In this document: positions 1 to 11,513 of the stretch, piece after piece
Layout of the letters: each line of letters begins with the position of its first letter
How positions within the stretch are numbered: position 1 is the first letter of the stretch
Origin: Plazaster borealis
Lineage: Eukaryota; Echinodermata; Asteroidea; Forcipulatida; Labidiasteridae
NCBI GenBank assembly: GCA_021014325.1
Contig: CM037476.1
Coordinates: 18,698,827-18,762,826 of the forward strand
Direction: 5' to 3'
Length of the DNA stretch: 64,000 nt
Made by a program: the position numbers and the translations under genes
Notes under the pieces: model-generated
The model's database searches: none
What the model was told of the DNA's origin: nothing
What the model saw: only the letters and a program-made list of their open reading frames with translations

Positions 1-2650
1 AAGTTGAATTTTATTTTCAAAATCTTCAGTGTCCCGTAATCTAGGTTGAATTTGATTTTCAAAATCTTCAGTTTCCCCTAATCTAGGTTGCATTTGATTT
101 TCAAAATATTCAGTGTCCCCTGAAACAGGTTGGATTTAATTTTCAAAATATTCAGTGTCCCCTAATCCAGGTTTGATTTGAGTTTCAAAATATTCAGTGT
201 CCCCTAATCTAGGTTTGATATGATTTTAAAATCTTCAGTGTCCCCTTATCTTGGTTGGATTTAATTTTCAAAATATTCAGTTTACCCTAATCTAAGTTGG
301 ACTAGATTTTTCAAAATCTTCAGTGTACCCTAATCTAAGTTTGATTTAATTTTCATAGTCTTCATTGTCCCCTAATACAGGTTGGATTTGCTTTTCAAAA
401 TCGTCAGTGTTCCTAGTCTAGGTTGGATTTAATTTTCAAAATCTTCAGTGTCCCCTAATCTAGATTTGATTTGATTTTAAAATCTTCAGTGTTCCCTTAT
501 CTAGATTGGATTTAATTTTCAAAATTTTCAGTGTCCCCTAATCTTGGTTGGATTTAAGTCTCAAAATATTCAGTTTACCCTAATCTAAGTTGGACTAGAT
601 TTTTCAAAATCTTTAGTGTACCCTAATCTAAGTTTGATTTAATTTTCATAATCTTCATTGTCCCCTAATATAGGTTGGATTGAATTTTCAAAATATTCAG
701 TGTTCCCTGATCTAGATTGGATTTAATTTTCAAATCTCCATAGCCCCTCATCTAGATTGGATTTGATTCTCAAAATTTTCAGTGTACCCTAATCTAGGTT
801 GGATTGAATTTTCAAAATATTCAGTTTCCCCTAATCTAGGTTTGACAAGATTTTTCAAAATCTTCAGTGTCCCCTAATCTAGGTTTGATTTGATTTTCAA
901 AATCGTCAATATCCCCTTATCTATATTGGAATTAATTTTCAAAATTCTCAGTGTCCCCTAATCTAAGTTGGATTGAATTTTCTAAATATTCAGTGTTCCT
1001 AATCTAGGTTGGATTTGATTTTTTCAAAATATACAGTGTCCTCTTATCTAGATTGGATTTAATTTTCTAAATCTTCAGTGTCCCCTAATCTAGGTTTGAC
1101 AAGATTTTTCAAAATCTTCAGTGTCCCCTAATCTAGGTTTGATTTGATTTTCAAAATCTTCAGTATCCCCTTATCTAGATTGGATTTAATTTTCAAAATC
1201 TTCAGTGTCCCCTAATCTAAGTTGGATTGAATTTTCTAAATATTCAGTGTTCCTAGTCTAGGTTGGATTTGATTTCTTCAAAATATACAGTGTCCCCTTA
1301 TCTAGATTGGATTTAATTTTATAAATCTTCAGTGTCCCCTAATCTAGGTTTGACTAGATTTTTCAATATCTTCAGTGTATCCTAATCTAAATTGAATTTA
1401 ACTTTCATAATCTTCAGTGTCCCCTAATCTAGGTTGGATTCGCTTTTCAAAATCCACAGATTCCCCCTATCTAGCTTGTATTTGATTTTCAAAATCTTCA
1501 GTGTTCCTAAACTAGGTTGAATTTAGTTTTTTCTAAATCTTCAGTGTTCCCTTATCTAAGTTGGATTTGATTTTCCAAATGTTCAGTGTTCCTAATCTAG
1601 ATTGAATTTGATTTTCAAAATCTTCACTGATCCTAATCTAGGTTGGTTTAATTTTCAAAAACTTCAGTGTCCCCTTATCTAAGTTGGATTTGATTTTCAA
1701 AATAGTCAGTGTTCCTAATCTAGGTTGGATTCAATTATCAAAATCTTCAGTGTCCCTTTACCTAGATTGGATTTGTTTTTTTCGAAATCTTCAGTGTCCT
1801 CTAATCTAGGTTGGATTTGTTTTTCCAAATATTCAGTGTCCCATAATCAATGTTGGATTTGATTTTCAAACTCTTCATTATCCCTATTCTAGGTTGGATT
1901 TGATTTTTAAAATATTCAGTGTTCCTAATCTAGGTTGGATTCAATTATCAATATCTTCAGTGTCCCTTTATCTAGATTGGATTTGTTTTTTCAAAATCTT
2001 CAATGTCCCCTTATGTAGCTTAGATTAATTTTCAAAATCTTCAGTGTCCCTTTATCTAGGTTGGATTTGTTTTTCAAAATCTTCAGTGTCCCCTATATTC
2101 TAGGTTGGATTTGATTTTCAAAATATTCAGTGTTCCTAATCTAGGTTGGATTTGATTTTCAAAATCTTCAGTGTCCCCTATTCTAGGTTTGATTTGATTT
2201 TTAAAATCTTCAAAGTCCCCTAATCTAGGCTGGATTTGATTTTTTTAAATCTTCAGTGTCGCCTAATCTAGGTTGGATTTAATTTTAAAACGATTTAGTT
2301 TTCCCTAATGTAGGGTGGAAATATTTTTCTAAATACTTAGTTTCCCCTAATCTAGGATGGATTTTATTTTCAAAATCTTCAAAGTCCCCTACTGTAGGTT
2401 GGATTAAAATTCAAAATCTACTCCCTTTATCTAGGTTGGATTTGATTTTCAAATCTTCGAAGTCCCCTATCTAGGTTGGATTTGATTTTCAAAATCTTCA
2501 GTGTCCCTTAATCTAGGTTGGATTTAATTTTAAAAAGATTCATTTTCCCCTAATGTAGGTTGGATTAAATTTTCTAAATCTTCAGTGTCCCCTATTAATC
2601 TAGGTTGGATTTGATTCTCAAAATCTTCAGTGTTCCCTAATCTATGTTAG
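1..2650. repeat. 42 bp AT-rich satellite array, block 1
   Basis: About sixty head-to-tail copies of a roughly 42 bp unit fill the left edge and run off the window. Each unit has a CCCCTAATCTAGGTTGGATT core followed by a T-rich run, TTTTCAAAATCTTCAG and GTGT. Units differ by single bases and small indels. A variant unit reading GACTAGATTTTTC or GACAAGATTTTTC recurs near 299, 590, 843, 1107 and 1352, so a higher-order repeat of about six units (245-290 bp) is visible. No frame stays open through the array. The same unit reappears at 40280-41455. Confidence 0.95.
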
Positions 2651-4486
2651 AATGTACACAAATATCACTCATGCTAAAGACTAACACTAAACTAACACCA
2701 ACACTTAACCCATACCCTAACCCAATCTATTCGTAAATGTAGTACTCAAACGTGGCACGTGACACAATGTTTATTTGGAAATAGTGCGTTCATTTTCTAA
2801 ATATGAATGAAACTTAAATCTTTTTAATTATAGAAAAACCAGTTTGGTTGTCTTTGAAATGCAAGACCTGCTTTGCCATCAACTTATAACATTTAGTAAG
2901 ACTAGTACACTTGCCCATTATGTTTAGCGTAATCTTTATAATTTCTTATAACACTTAAGTACCGGGCCTCTATGTAGGTTTTATAGAAAGTTAAATAATT
3001 ATCTGAGAAGATTTGGTTTATCTTTCATTATCTGTTAGACTGATTCCACAGTTTATATTAACGCAATGTTTGAGACTCATCTAAATTAATTTAACATAAA
3101 CTTAAAGGAGGGCTCTAAGGTTCAAGTCAGTTTTGCGGTGCACTCATTTTCAAAGAGATAGAGTCCGTATGAAAATGGGGGAAAATTACAAGTCTCTTAC
3201 CTCAGGTTGAAACGGAGGAAAATGCCACAGTGCTTGAAAGCTTCAAGTGCATGTTTTTGTCAAAATCCAACCATATTAGATGACGTCATATTTCGAATAG
3301 TCTATAAACCTGTATGTAGAGAATATTTAGTTAATTCCTTATTGTTGATGACATTCAATCGAAACTGCAGTGAAATTAACTTTTTGACTGGCGTAAAAAG
3401 TCCTAATCGGAAGGTATAGATCCATTTGTTTTTGATGTCCGATAACTTAAATAAATTGATATTATTTTACACCATTGATGGAGGTTAATCTCCCCCACTT
3501 TCATGAGGACTCTGTCTACACGAAAACGAGTGCATCGCACAACCAAATTGTCATCGGAGCCTCTGTTAATTGGAATAAACACAACGAAACTCAACAAAGT
3601 TGAAATAACACGACTTTCTTAAAATACACAACACCTACAGATCAATATTGGACTACTTTAAGTTGTAAACGTAATAACAAAGTCAATAAACTTATTTAAA
3701 CTAACTTCAAGGTTATCCTGTTCGTAAATTGTGACATAATTTCACTTTGAGCCACGCCCCACCACTTATATTGGATCCAGCTGTTGTCTGTAGCCAACAT
3801 GAAATGCATAAGGCTTAGCTTTTTGTTGAGTTTTTGGATTTCTGTAAAAATATTAATTCTTTGGACGAGCTATCCATAATGGTTCACAAAGTCTCACTAT
3901 CTTATTTGTTTGTTTTCCGTTTAACATTTTGCATTGTCTGCCGTGTGAGTTTATTTAGTGGGGTGCACTCCTGATTGAGGTGGTACGTTTCCACTGTTGA
4001 CCTCAATGCTGGCCAAAGATTATAGAGCTCCGAAGGCGCAAGAAGATGGGGAACTGGAGCTCTATTTATTGTTGGAACGTGAAATACGCATAGGCGCCAT
4101 TTCAGTGAGCAAAGGTTTTGTTATATTGATAGCAAGGATCTTTTTTCTGCAAAGATCTAATTTTGCAATAAAAGAGTTGCTTGCTGAAATGGCGTCCAGT
4201 GAACATTTCATATTTCAGCCTGAATTCCACATATTTCTTTATAACCTTTGGTGCTGGCGGCCAAGGGGTCTATAGTGTCAAACACTGACATGTTGCTTCT
4301 ATTAAAGAGCAGCCCAAGATGGCAGCCCAGTGCAAGTTGATGGGACCCGATTGGGTATATAACTGACTATGTGCTTAAGAAATTGCCTACAAATCTCTTT
4401 TTAGTTCCTTTCTTTCTGTAAAAATTGACTGCTCATTTAAAGTATATCGAATTCATCAATCGATAGATTGAACAAACAATGAAATA
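2651..4486. other. 3' flank of lectin gene A, duplicated at 18.1-21.1 kb
   Basis: No gene is supported here. The stretch is clearly homologous to 18120-21130, the flank beyond lectin B. Shared blocks include the CTAACACTAA-type run near 2690, the sequence around 3090-3130, and the block at 3960-4480. It is therefore part of the A/B segmental duplication. An AATAAA on the minus strand (4080-4075) lies about 400 bp beyond the stop of gene A and could serve as a polyadenylation signal, but nothing else supports that. At 3955-3975 only the end of the GTGCACC-type MITE found complete at 19797-20240 remains. Confidence 0.6.
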
Positions 4487-4770
4487 CTATTTTAGCCATG
4501 AACGGACCACCACGTACACCATGCAGCCTGGCTGATCATTTGCCTTCAATTCTCCATCCTTTACATTGTAGAGCCTGCACTGACCAGAAGTTTTGACGAA
4601 GTCGAAAGACAAACACTCGTTAGTCATCTTTAAACACCTCTGGAAACAGCGCATGATTGACTTCATGTGAAGGACCGACAGAGGGTGAGGCTCGACAATA
4701 CATTTCCCTTTGAATAGCAATGAGGACGTCATGCCAGTGATGGCGAATGGCGTGTCCGTAGTCTTTGCAG
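4487..4770 (-). CDS. Lectin A exon 5: PAN/apple-like domain and stop
   Basis: The acceptor is TCTACAG before CTGCAAAG and the exon enters at phase 1, completing a Thr codon. Cysteines fit a PAN/apple scaffold: GKCIV, MRCFQRC, NECLSFDF, GQCRLYN and PGCMVY. The last residues are VVRSWLK. PAN domains bind proteins or carbohydrates. The same exon occurs in paralogues B and C. Confidence 0.85.
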
Positions 4771-7700
4771 CTGTAGACAAACGAACAATGAAGAAAAAAG
4801 ACAATACACGAAAGATATCAAAATAAATAAACAGAGACGTTCATGATTCACTTTGAGGTTCTTGTCTTTACACATCTTCAAAAATTGCTTTGTCCAGTCA
4901 CAGTAAGCGAGCCATTTTTATTTCTTATAGGCGTTTTCTGAAGTGGAATAACTCACGAGACCAAATTTAGAACAACATTAGTTTGGTATTTTGTGATATT
5001 CAGAACAAAATTTGCTTCTTCAAAATGACCGGTACACAAAAACAATACAAATACCTTCTTACTAAAATAATTTCTCACTTTTTGTTTGGAGACATTCTTC
5101 CATGGGATGCTCTTCAACCATCAGTTCACAAAGTGTTAGTGCATGAGAGTCTGCAGTAGGAACCGCGTCGTCCACACTGACGTACCGGGCAATCACGGGT
5201 GGGCTGCACAACATCGATACGTTTGCCCCAGGGATCGATGCTTGGTCTGATGTCACTGGTGACCCACACGCGGCATTATTGAAAATGTTAGTCTCGAGGC
5301 CCGCTCTCACGATAGCGCCAGACAAACGCTCATCTGTCAGTGTATAGAAGATTTACATCTACTTTAACTCAAAATCAAGAGACAGCATATTCAAGAAAGT
5401 AAATGGAAAGCTTCATTTTTGTTTATTGTATAGACCCATTGCACAACGCGCAGGGTACTCACATGCGCCTTTCCTGGGTGTCATTTTGGGTGTCAAAATT
5501 GTATACAAACATGCACAAAAGAGAGTTTTGACACCCAAAATGACGCGCATTGTTCGGAGGCGCGTTCCGGGTCTATTGAAATCAATAGATCCCCCTTGCA
5601 TAACGCGAAACGCTACATATACGCAAGTGGACATTTTTGTTTTAAAAGACGCATATAAAACAAGATAAAGAAAACGGTTGCCATGGTACTAGCTAACTCC
5701 CGATGAAAACTTGTTATTTAAATATGATTCTAGATAAGGGTCAGGGAAAGTCAGAAAATTTTGCGGTGATTGGATGCAGCGTTAAAAGGTAACGAGCAAA
5801 AGTATGGTGTGGGCGCGTTTTGCAACCCCCCTCCCCCCGGTCCTCATAGGGTATAGTAACGGCTTGGTATTTATTAACAACTTTTTATTTACAATATTAA
5901 AAATAAACTATGTTGGGGCACATTGTGCCCACCGATTTAACATGGTGTTTATTCATGATGTTGTGACGTTGAAGTCCCCTGCCGATATCAGAGCTGTGTA
6001 TTGAGAGAGTTGCGACATGGAGGGACCAGCTTTCTCCGGTCACGTGGTTGCTGGACGCCATTTTGTTCCAAATGCAGTACAACCCTATGGGCAGACTAGT
6101 CTGGCACCCTGTATTCGCCAATTCATTTTTTGGAGACAAAATGGCTTCTAATCGCAAGTTGTCGCAACTCTCTCAATATACGGCTCTGGCCGATATCACA
6201 AAACAGCGCCCCCAAACATTCAACCAGTACACTAGTTTGTCATCAGATACCACATCTAATTTTTAAACAGTTACGATTTCACTTACTACAGCAATCTCCT
6301 CTGTTGACAAGGGTGATACGACCGAGGCAGTGGTTGGTCCCCAAGTCCACTTTCCACCATGGATGCGAGTCGCCCTCTAGAACGGGAATACATGAGTGTT
6401 GTGTAAGTTACAGAGAATTTTCAAAATGTGTACAATGATTTAGGTGACGCGAAATAAGATTAATCATACTTTCCTTTCTGTAATTTGCCTTTATTGATTT
6501 ACAAAACAAAAATAAAAACCTGATTTTCCAGGCCAGTTTCCACATGACTGCACCAGACCAAAAATATTCTAACTATTATTACTGTGGTTATATAACTTTC
6601 TTTCCTTCCCACATTATCAAAAATACAAATTTTAGTAAAAATACACTTTAACGGTACCCGATGTTCGAACACGCACGAGACTTTCACAGTCTTTAATGTA
6701 CAAGCTCATAGTTTAAACGTTGCCGCACTCTTGGATGCCCAAAACACACTGGCAAATTATTTTATTATACACTTACTATGGGTGTGAGAGCAACTGAAAT
6801 CACTCGCAGTTGTTCTTAGATCACCATCTATCGCTAGTTCTGCTGACAGACTAACTCCATAGTATTGGAGAGTCGAGACCTGGGTGGCTTGCATTCCGCA
6901 AAGATTCAGAACTGAAAGTATGACACATCCACAGACAATATTCAAAAGCCAAGAATATATTCACTTATCAGTGATGTGTTACCGTTTCGAATGTTCAAGA
7001 CTTAATACAGTTATATAAACACTCACATGAGAAATCAAGGCACCAGCAGAATATCGAGCAAACCAAAACAAGGATTCCGAAAAGAACTAGATCTAATGTA
7101 CTTTGCAAAGCACATATACCAGCCCTATGAAGTAAATTTAAATTTGAAAACGAATTTACTGCTGACCGATTGGTGACCACAGGCCAAAATAAGTGGACAC
7201 TCCGAATGGGCTCAAGCCATTGAAGTATTTGAAAAAGTTAGGTAGGAAAAGGAGAAGCATTCTGTAAACTTTCGTTAAATGCCCTTGACCATTTGCCATC
7301 CTGAGATAAATGACACATTTAAAATGAAAACAGTTTTTTATTTTTATTTTTATAAAATGACCCCTGTTCACCTATCGGTGAACAGGGGTAATAAATTAAT
7401 AAATTAAGAATAAACAAACAAATGAATTGGGCATTCTTTTTTACAAAATTTTGAACTTCTGAGGGGGGCACATCCTCCTCCACCCCCCCCCCCCACCACC
7501 ACCCCTTGCATCTCTACGTGACGGGCGGCGCTAACGCGCCGATGTACATTTTCTTTCATACTCGCCTCCCAAAAAAGAAATCCTGGTTACGGGCCTAAAC
7601 ATGCGCCTTTTTCATCGCCATTTATATGTTACTTACTTTTTTTTCATAATATAATCTGGCGTGAGTGTAAAAAAAGATATATATTTTCTGCATGTAAATG

Positions 7701-10700
7701 GAAAAATTGTTTTTAAAACATCGACATTATCTCATCAAAGCGTATAAAATGCAACATCCCCCCCATTAGTTACGCCACTGCAGGGCGGCTATTTTGATTT
7801 TTAAAATTGCCGCTAATGTCTGATATTGTTTAAAAAATAAATACATATAACACGTTTGAATTGACATATATTTTTATTTTCCAAACATTTATAAAGTATT
7901 ATTGCAGTTTTGAAGCTTTTAAAGGCATCGTACACGTTTGGTAATTACTCAAAATATTTATTAGCATAAAAACTTACTTGGTAACAAGCACCAGAGAGCT
8001 GTTGATAGTATAAAACATTGTGAGAAACGACTCCCTCTGAAGTAACGTAGTTTTTGAGAAAGAGGTACTTTCTCACTAAAATAATAAACAACTTCTTGCA
8101 AGAAGTTTTTATTCCTAACTGAAAGCACACAAACAAGGGTGTTTTTTCTTTCATCATTTTCTTGCAACTTCAATGACCAATAGACACAATCGGCGACCGG
8201 CGTCACGTGACTTATAGTGGGTATACAATGTAAACAAACAGCGCGGTGTGTATGGAAAAACATGGCAGCATCCGAGTGCCACTGCTGTAATGGGTCATGA
8301 TTCATGTTGCATTTGTTGGTTGCAAGTTGCAACACGATTTTAACTTTTCTAAATCCATCTGAAGTATTATTATATTAATAATAATAATAACGTAAACTTA
8401 TATAGCGCCAAAATCCGCCAAAAAGGATGGAAGTGCATGGCCAGTTTTGCAATTTTCAAACGTTGTCGAAATGGTTTGGTAAAGCTCCGAAAAACAGTGG
8501 CACACAAACAATCCTGGAAGTTTTGTTTTAAAGGGAAGAGTGAAATCATACATGTAGCCGTGTTCAAGCAAATCAGAGGATGAGATCATCATGTAAGCCA
8601 CGAATTTTTGTTTATGATATTCTATATAGGCATCATATTTTATGAGGGATTTTTAGTGGACATGCAAAGAAAATAGTTAGTCAAGACCGGTTTATACGCA
8701 CTCAAGGTGTTCAAAAGGCTTAAAATTTGTTACGGTTTGTATGAAAATTCTCCCCGAAACGAGTGAGAATCATAATGAAGTGCAAGCTTTAAAAAAAAAA
8801 AGTTTGATGCGACAAGTATAGTTCTTTTTAGAAAGGGGCGGGGGAGAAGAGAAAAAAACAGAGGAAGGGGCAAAGAAAAACTGTGGGTGGGCCGGGAGGG
8901 GCGGGCGGAAAGGACAGACGGACCGAGGCAGAAGCCAGAGGAGTGCCCAAGCACCGGCTCCGCCCAGACAGTCTGCAGAAAATTAATGATGTGTTGATGG
9001 GAGTGCGGGACTAAATATAACTATTTACGGCGGTAGCCACTGAGAGAAAGCAATCGGTATAGGGAATCGTTGTGTACTGTAACTTGTCCCATGGCTCCGG
9101 TGAGGTCTCTGAAAATAACCAAGTTCGTGTATTGTTCAAGTTGGTAGGTTAAAAAGTCAGTAGGTGATGGTTAAAACAGAGCTTTTCTTCGATGTTTTCA
9201 AGCAACCTGCCGGAAAACTACGACAATCCCATTGAGCTCCCCGTGCTTACACACTGCGCTCGAGGGTTTGTTATGATTCTGTACCCACTATACGTCACGT
9301 GACCACCGCTAGCTGGAGTCGCCGATTGTGTCTATTGAGCCCAAATTTTCACAGGCTTGTTATTTTATGCATATGTTGGGATACACCAAGTGAGAACACT
9401 GGTCTTTGACAATTACCAAACGTGTACGATGCCTTTAATACTTCACGAAATTTCAGCGGCCATTTACAAATTCAAAATGGCCACCATTGTGGTAATAAAT
9501 GTACATGGTATTAAATATGTATTTATTTATAGTGGGAAGAGTGAAATCATAACAGTAAGAGTGGGACAAACAGTAAGAGTCCAGTTGTATTTCATGTGAT
9601 TCGCGAGATTGTTTCGACAAAAACAGTAAACTGAAGAGAGTTTCGATGGTGACATCCTGCCATAAACGTTTATACCACGTCGGTGTCTATTTATCCCAGT
9701 GCAGGACACAGTCACTCTGTGTGTAACCGTCGCATACCAATTCACATTGATATTATAATGCAATAGCTTTCGCTTGACACATCGATCGTTGATACAGTAA
9801 TTTCAACGTCCTTGGGGAAATCGCTCGATTCTTAGATGGACGCAATTGTGCATCAAATCTGATGGAATACATGACTTATGTTCCAGAAAAGTCACAATAA
9901 CAGTGACTACTATGTCGGAACAGTTGATAACAATCTTATGATCTTTCTTTACTGTGTTTAAAGTAGAAACATGGATGTCTTTCACTTAGGTAACCTGTAC
10001 TTGGAGGATACCACAGAGGGCGCTAGTTGGTGGCAGTCTTGTGTACTGTGATTTGGAACACAGTTGAAATTATCACTCGGTTTACTTCGTTTTCAATTAA
10101 TTGAGTTCTTTCAAAATGTAATACGAAGTCAGTATCCGACTCAGTCAAAATCACCAAATACTGTGGAAACATGTATCCCTTTCCTCTCGTATGCAATAGA
10201 CCTTATGCACATGACGTCATTTCAGTAGGGCGCCCTCGCCTAGAGGTCAAAAGGAGGTTGTTCATTGGCCAATCCTGTTCGCAGCGCATACAAATCTATG
10301 CGTTTCGATTGTTTCGTCATCGTTTTACCTCTAAGATGGCCGCTGGATGACGTCAATGCATAAGGTCTATTGTGTTTTATATCTTGTTCAACTCGCAAAA
10401 GGAAAAACACTAACCGAAGAAAAAAAACGGGGGAAAAAAGTGTTACCAGGTGAATCAAACTTAACCACAGATAATTAACTTAAACGTTTTTGTTGAGTTT
10501 TTCCAACTTTTTCCTTAGATATTGAACAGGACTGGAGAAAAAAATTTGAACAGCGGGAAATTTTGCTAAAACTAATGAGTCTTTATAATAGCCCTTTAAC
10601 GTTAATTGTTCACACTGACATTGATAATAATGGAATAGCTTTCGTTTAACACATCGATCGATGATACAGCGTCCTTAGGGAAATCGCTCGATTCTTAGCT

Positions 10701-11361
10701 GGACGTAATTGTGTACTAAGTATACAGTGCATCACACACCTTGGTGTAAGGGTAAGAACGCAAGTAATATTATTTGTCCCCACTGCAAATTCCACATATA
10801 TTAAAATCATTGCGGTACCAGCTGCTAAAATATAGGATTCGTACTGCTTCTATAGCTACCGGGCACGCTCTGTGATGTAGTGGAAATACACCTGCTCTAA
10901 ATGGCAAAGGTCCTCGGTTAGAATCTCACCCGAGTCTTACGCCAGTGGAACAATGGACCCCACAAGTGAATTCTTTAAAAAAGGGAATATTAGAACAACA
11001 GTAGCAGGCCCCCACAAACCCGATCCGTATATGTTATGGGTGTGTGGGTGTGTGTGTGTGTGTGTATTAAAAATTTAAAAAAAATGTAGTACTATTTTTA
11101 CCCACAGGACTGGGGGAAGTATCAATTTAGTGCCTAACACACACCAGTGTGCGGGAAAACCACAAAATATAATGGTCTCTCGTCTTCTGACACACACAAA
11201 TTTGTATTATGTTAAAATCGAATCGGAGTCTACTAAAAGTTGGGTAAACACTTACCTGTGAGATTGAGGCACCAGCAGGATAGCGGGCAAAACCACACGA
11301 GGATTCCAAAGAGAAATATCAACAGGTTTTTCTTCAGCAATATTCCTTCGCAGTGAAACAT
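4487..11361 (-). CDS. Lectin gene A: secreted F-type lectin with PAN/apple domain, 5 exons
   Basis: Coding exons on the minus strand are 11361-11256, 6911-6777, 6376-6287, 5333-5079 and 4770-4487. The joined CDS is 870 nt, 289 residues plus stop. All introns are phase 1 with GT-AG ends. Residues 1-33 are a signal peptide with a long hydrophobic core. Residues 36-196 form an F-type lectin (FTP) domain with the HPWWKVDLG strand (85-93) and an RGDCC loop (R106, D108, C109-C110, R113), the fucose-binding signature of this fold. Residues 196-289 form a PAN/apple-like domain with six cysteines. The protein is probably a secreted carbohydrate-binding defence or recognition lectin; F-type lectins of eel and other animals bind L-fucose. 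The ATG chosen is the one shared by all three paralogues (M-x-x-C-x-G); an in-frame ATG further upstream at 11433 is possible. Function is inferred from family only. Confidence 0.87.
5079..5333 (-). CDS. Lectin A exon 4: C-terminal half of F-type lectin domain
   Basis: A 255 nt symmetric phase-1 exon lies between acceptor CTGACAG and donor GTGAGA. It begins ERLSGAIVRAGLET, which in F-type lectins follows the RxDCC loop. It holds the AACGSPV, MLCSPPVIARYVSVD and ALTLCELMVEE strands that close the jellyroll, with paired cysteines. Confidence 0.87.
5425..5625. mobile_element. Small foldback element in lectin A intron 3
   Basis: An imperfect inverted repeat contains facing copies of GGGTGTCATTTTGGGTGTCA and its complement (about 5475-5545). 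The sequence is absent at the matching place in lectin B intron 3 (near 22075), so it looks like an insertion into A after the duplication, or a loss from B. Confidence 0.45.
5989..6188. mobile_element. hAT-like MITE with exact 8 bp target duplication
   Basis: The 200 bp element starts CAGAGCTGTGTATTGAGAGA and ends with a complementary terminal repeat ending GGCTCTG. It is flanked on both sides by GCCGATAT (5981-5988 and 6189-6196). Lectin B carries the empty site CCCCTGCCGATATCACAAAA at 24183-24200. An 8 bp duplication and CAGAG termini fit the hAT superfamily; no transposase is present. Relatives lie at 34710-34910, 45226-45474 and 45483-45683. Confidence 0.85.
6287..6376 (-). CDS. Lectin A exon 3: sugar-binding loop of F-type lectin
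   Basis: A 90 nt phase-1 exon lies between acceptor CGTTCTAG and donor GTAAGT. It encodes SHPWWKVDLG, then NHCLGRITLVN and RGDCC. The adjacent cysteines and the Arg/Asp pair are the fucose-contacting loop known from eel agglutinin. It has no ATG of its own and only makes sense as an internal exon. The encoded residues are identical in lectin B. Confidence 0.87.
6777..6911 (-). CDS. Lectin A exon 2: N-terminal part of F-type lectin domain
   Basis: A 135 nt phase-1 exon lies between acceptor ACTTTCAG and donor GTAAGT. It encodes VLNLCGMQATQVST, then SAELAIDGDLRT and CSHTH. This is the usual start of an F5/8-like jellyroll (N-G-A-Q-S-S then A-I-D-G). A histidine in CSHTH probably supplies the first sugar-binding residue. 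Confidence 0.84.
7024..7115 (-). pseudogene. Relict first exon in lectin A intron 1
   Basis: On the minus strand this aligns with the genuine first exon at 11361-11256 over FGILV, a hydrophobic run and CWCLDFS, and it has a GTGAGT donor in the same phase. The start region is degenerate, and the nearest in-frame ATG is far upstream (7180). It could be an alternative first exon, but related and more damaged copies at 25411-25480 and 30478-30560 favour a decayed duplicate. Confidence 0.5.
7116..7918. other. Lectin A intron 1: unannotated stretch
   Basis: The stretch holds one unit of the TGACCA/GGCCAAAAT minisatellite (about 7160-7380) that is expanded in lectin B intron 1. It also has a C-rich run (7480-7505) and otherwise AT-rich sequence. 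No exon was recognised. Confidence 0.5.
7919..9438. mobile_element. TTAAAGG-type TIR repeat, split by a 1.15 kb element
   Basis: The element begins TTAAAGGCATCGTACACGTT and ends with the complementary repeat finishing GCCTTTAA. Its left part is 7919-8181 and its right part is 9334-9438. Intact relatives of about 375 bp at 27030, 31252, 33630, 47755 and 52832 show that the missing middle is simply interrupted. The family has a central TCTTGCAAGA palindrome. Confidence 0.85.
8182..9333. mobile_element. 1.15 kb TIR element nested inside another repeat
   Basis: The ends are inverted copies of AGACACAATCGGCGAC, followed by related inner blocks containing CACGTGAC and ATAGTGGGTA. Removing it restores the host repeat reading GACCAATTGAGCCC, consistent with a 2 bp AT duplication. 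The interior (for example 8820-8950, purine-rich) has no credible transposase ORF, so it is non-autonomous. A tail-like TTATATAGCGCC motif lies near 8399. Confidence 0.8.
9439..10193. other. Lectin A intron 1: non-coding, with a locally duplicated block
   Basis: No exon is seen. The segment 9752-9852 (ATAGCTTTCG, CACATCGATCG, AATCGCTCGATTCTTAG) is repeated at 10616-10718, with a weaker relative near 49928-49997. The sequence at 10011-10045 (AGAGGGCGCTAG, GGTGGCAG) resembles a CTCF-type core but is unconfirmed. Confidence 0.5.
10194..10372. mobile_element. MITE with CAATAGACCTTATGCA termini
   Basis: The 179 bp element has ends that are inverted copies of CAATAGACCTTATGCA with TGACGTCA just inside each. 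The centre carries AAGATGGCCGCTGGATGACG. No coding capacity. It lies in lectin A intron 1. Confidence 0.8.
10720..11160 (+). mobile_element. tRNA-derived SINE-like repeat
   Basis: A possible Pol III A box (TGTAGTGGAAATACACC, near 10874) is followed by a B-box-like GGTTAGAATCT (10916-10926). Further on come a TG microsatellite (about 11036-11066) and a tail with CACAGGACTGGGGGAAGTA. A related piece with ACGCAAGCAATATTATTT is at 30270-30350. This matches a SINE pattern I associate with sea stars, from memory. The microsatellite sits inside it. Confidence 0.55.
11256..11361 (-). CDS. Lectin A exon 1: signal peptide
   Basis: It encodes MFHCEGILLKKNLLIFLFGI followed by a hydrophobic core and PLSCWCLNLT, ending at donor GTAAG in phase 1. 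The ATG is conserved in position with lectins B and C. The exon ends one base into a Val codon completed by exon 2. Confidence 0.84.
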
Positions 11362-11383
11362 CTTGACAAACCAAGAATAATGG

Positions 11384-11432
11384 GCGACGTGTTCTATGCA
11401 AGCTGATAAATTGCTTTGAGTGACGTCAACCA
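11384..11432 (-). promoter_or_regulatory. Conserved promoter block of lectin A with a CRE-like site
   Basis: Read on the minus strand, the block runs TGGTTGACGTCACTCAAAGC, an AT-rich stretch, CTTGCAT and ACACGTCGC. It lies 23 bp upstream of the ATG. The same order occurs upstream of lectin B (32380-32331), and a weaker form upstream of C (47722-47678). TGACGTCA (11421-11428) is a consensus CREB/ATF site. That the block is the core promoter is inferred from conservation. Confidence 0.5.
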
Positions 11433-11513
11433 ACTAGTGCAGGACACGCACACGCACATAATAGGACTCAGGTATACCATGGGTATAGCTCTCGAGATAA
11501 ACACTGCTCCGGG

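Noticed and set aside
1..2650. Regular direct repeats resembling a CRISPR array
   Set aside because: Units are contiguous without unique spacers, no cas genes, and the genome is a metazoan one.
7961..8335. 124-codon minus frame, and similar frames in each TTAAAGG repeat
   Set aside because: Falls in a TIR repeat and crosses into the nested element; other copies have different stops.
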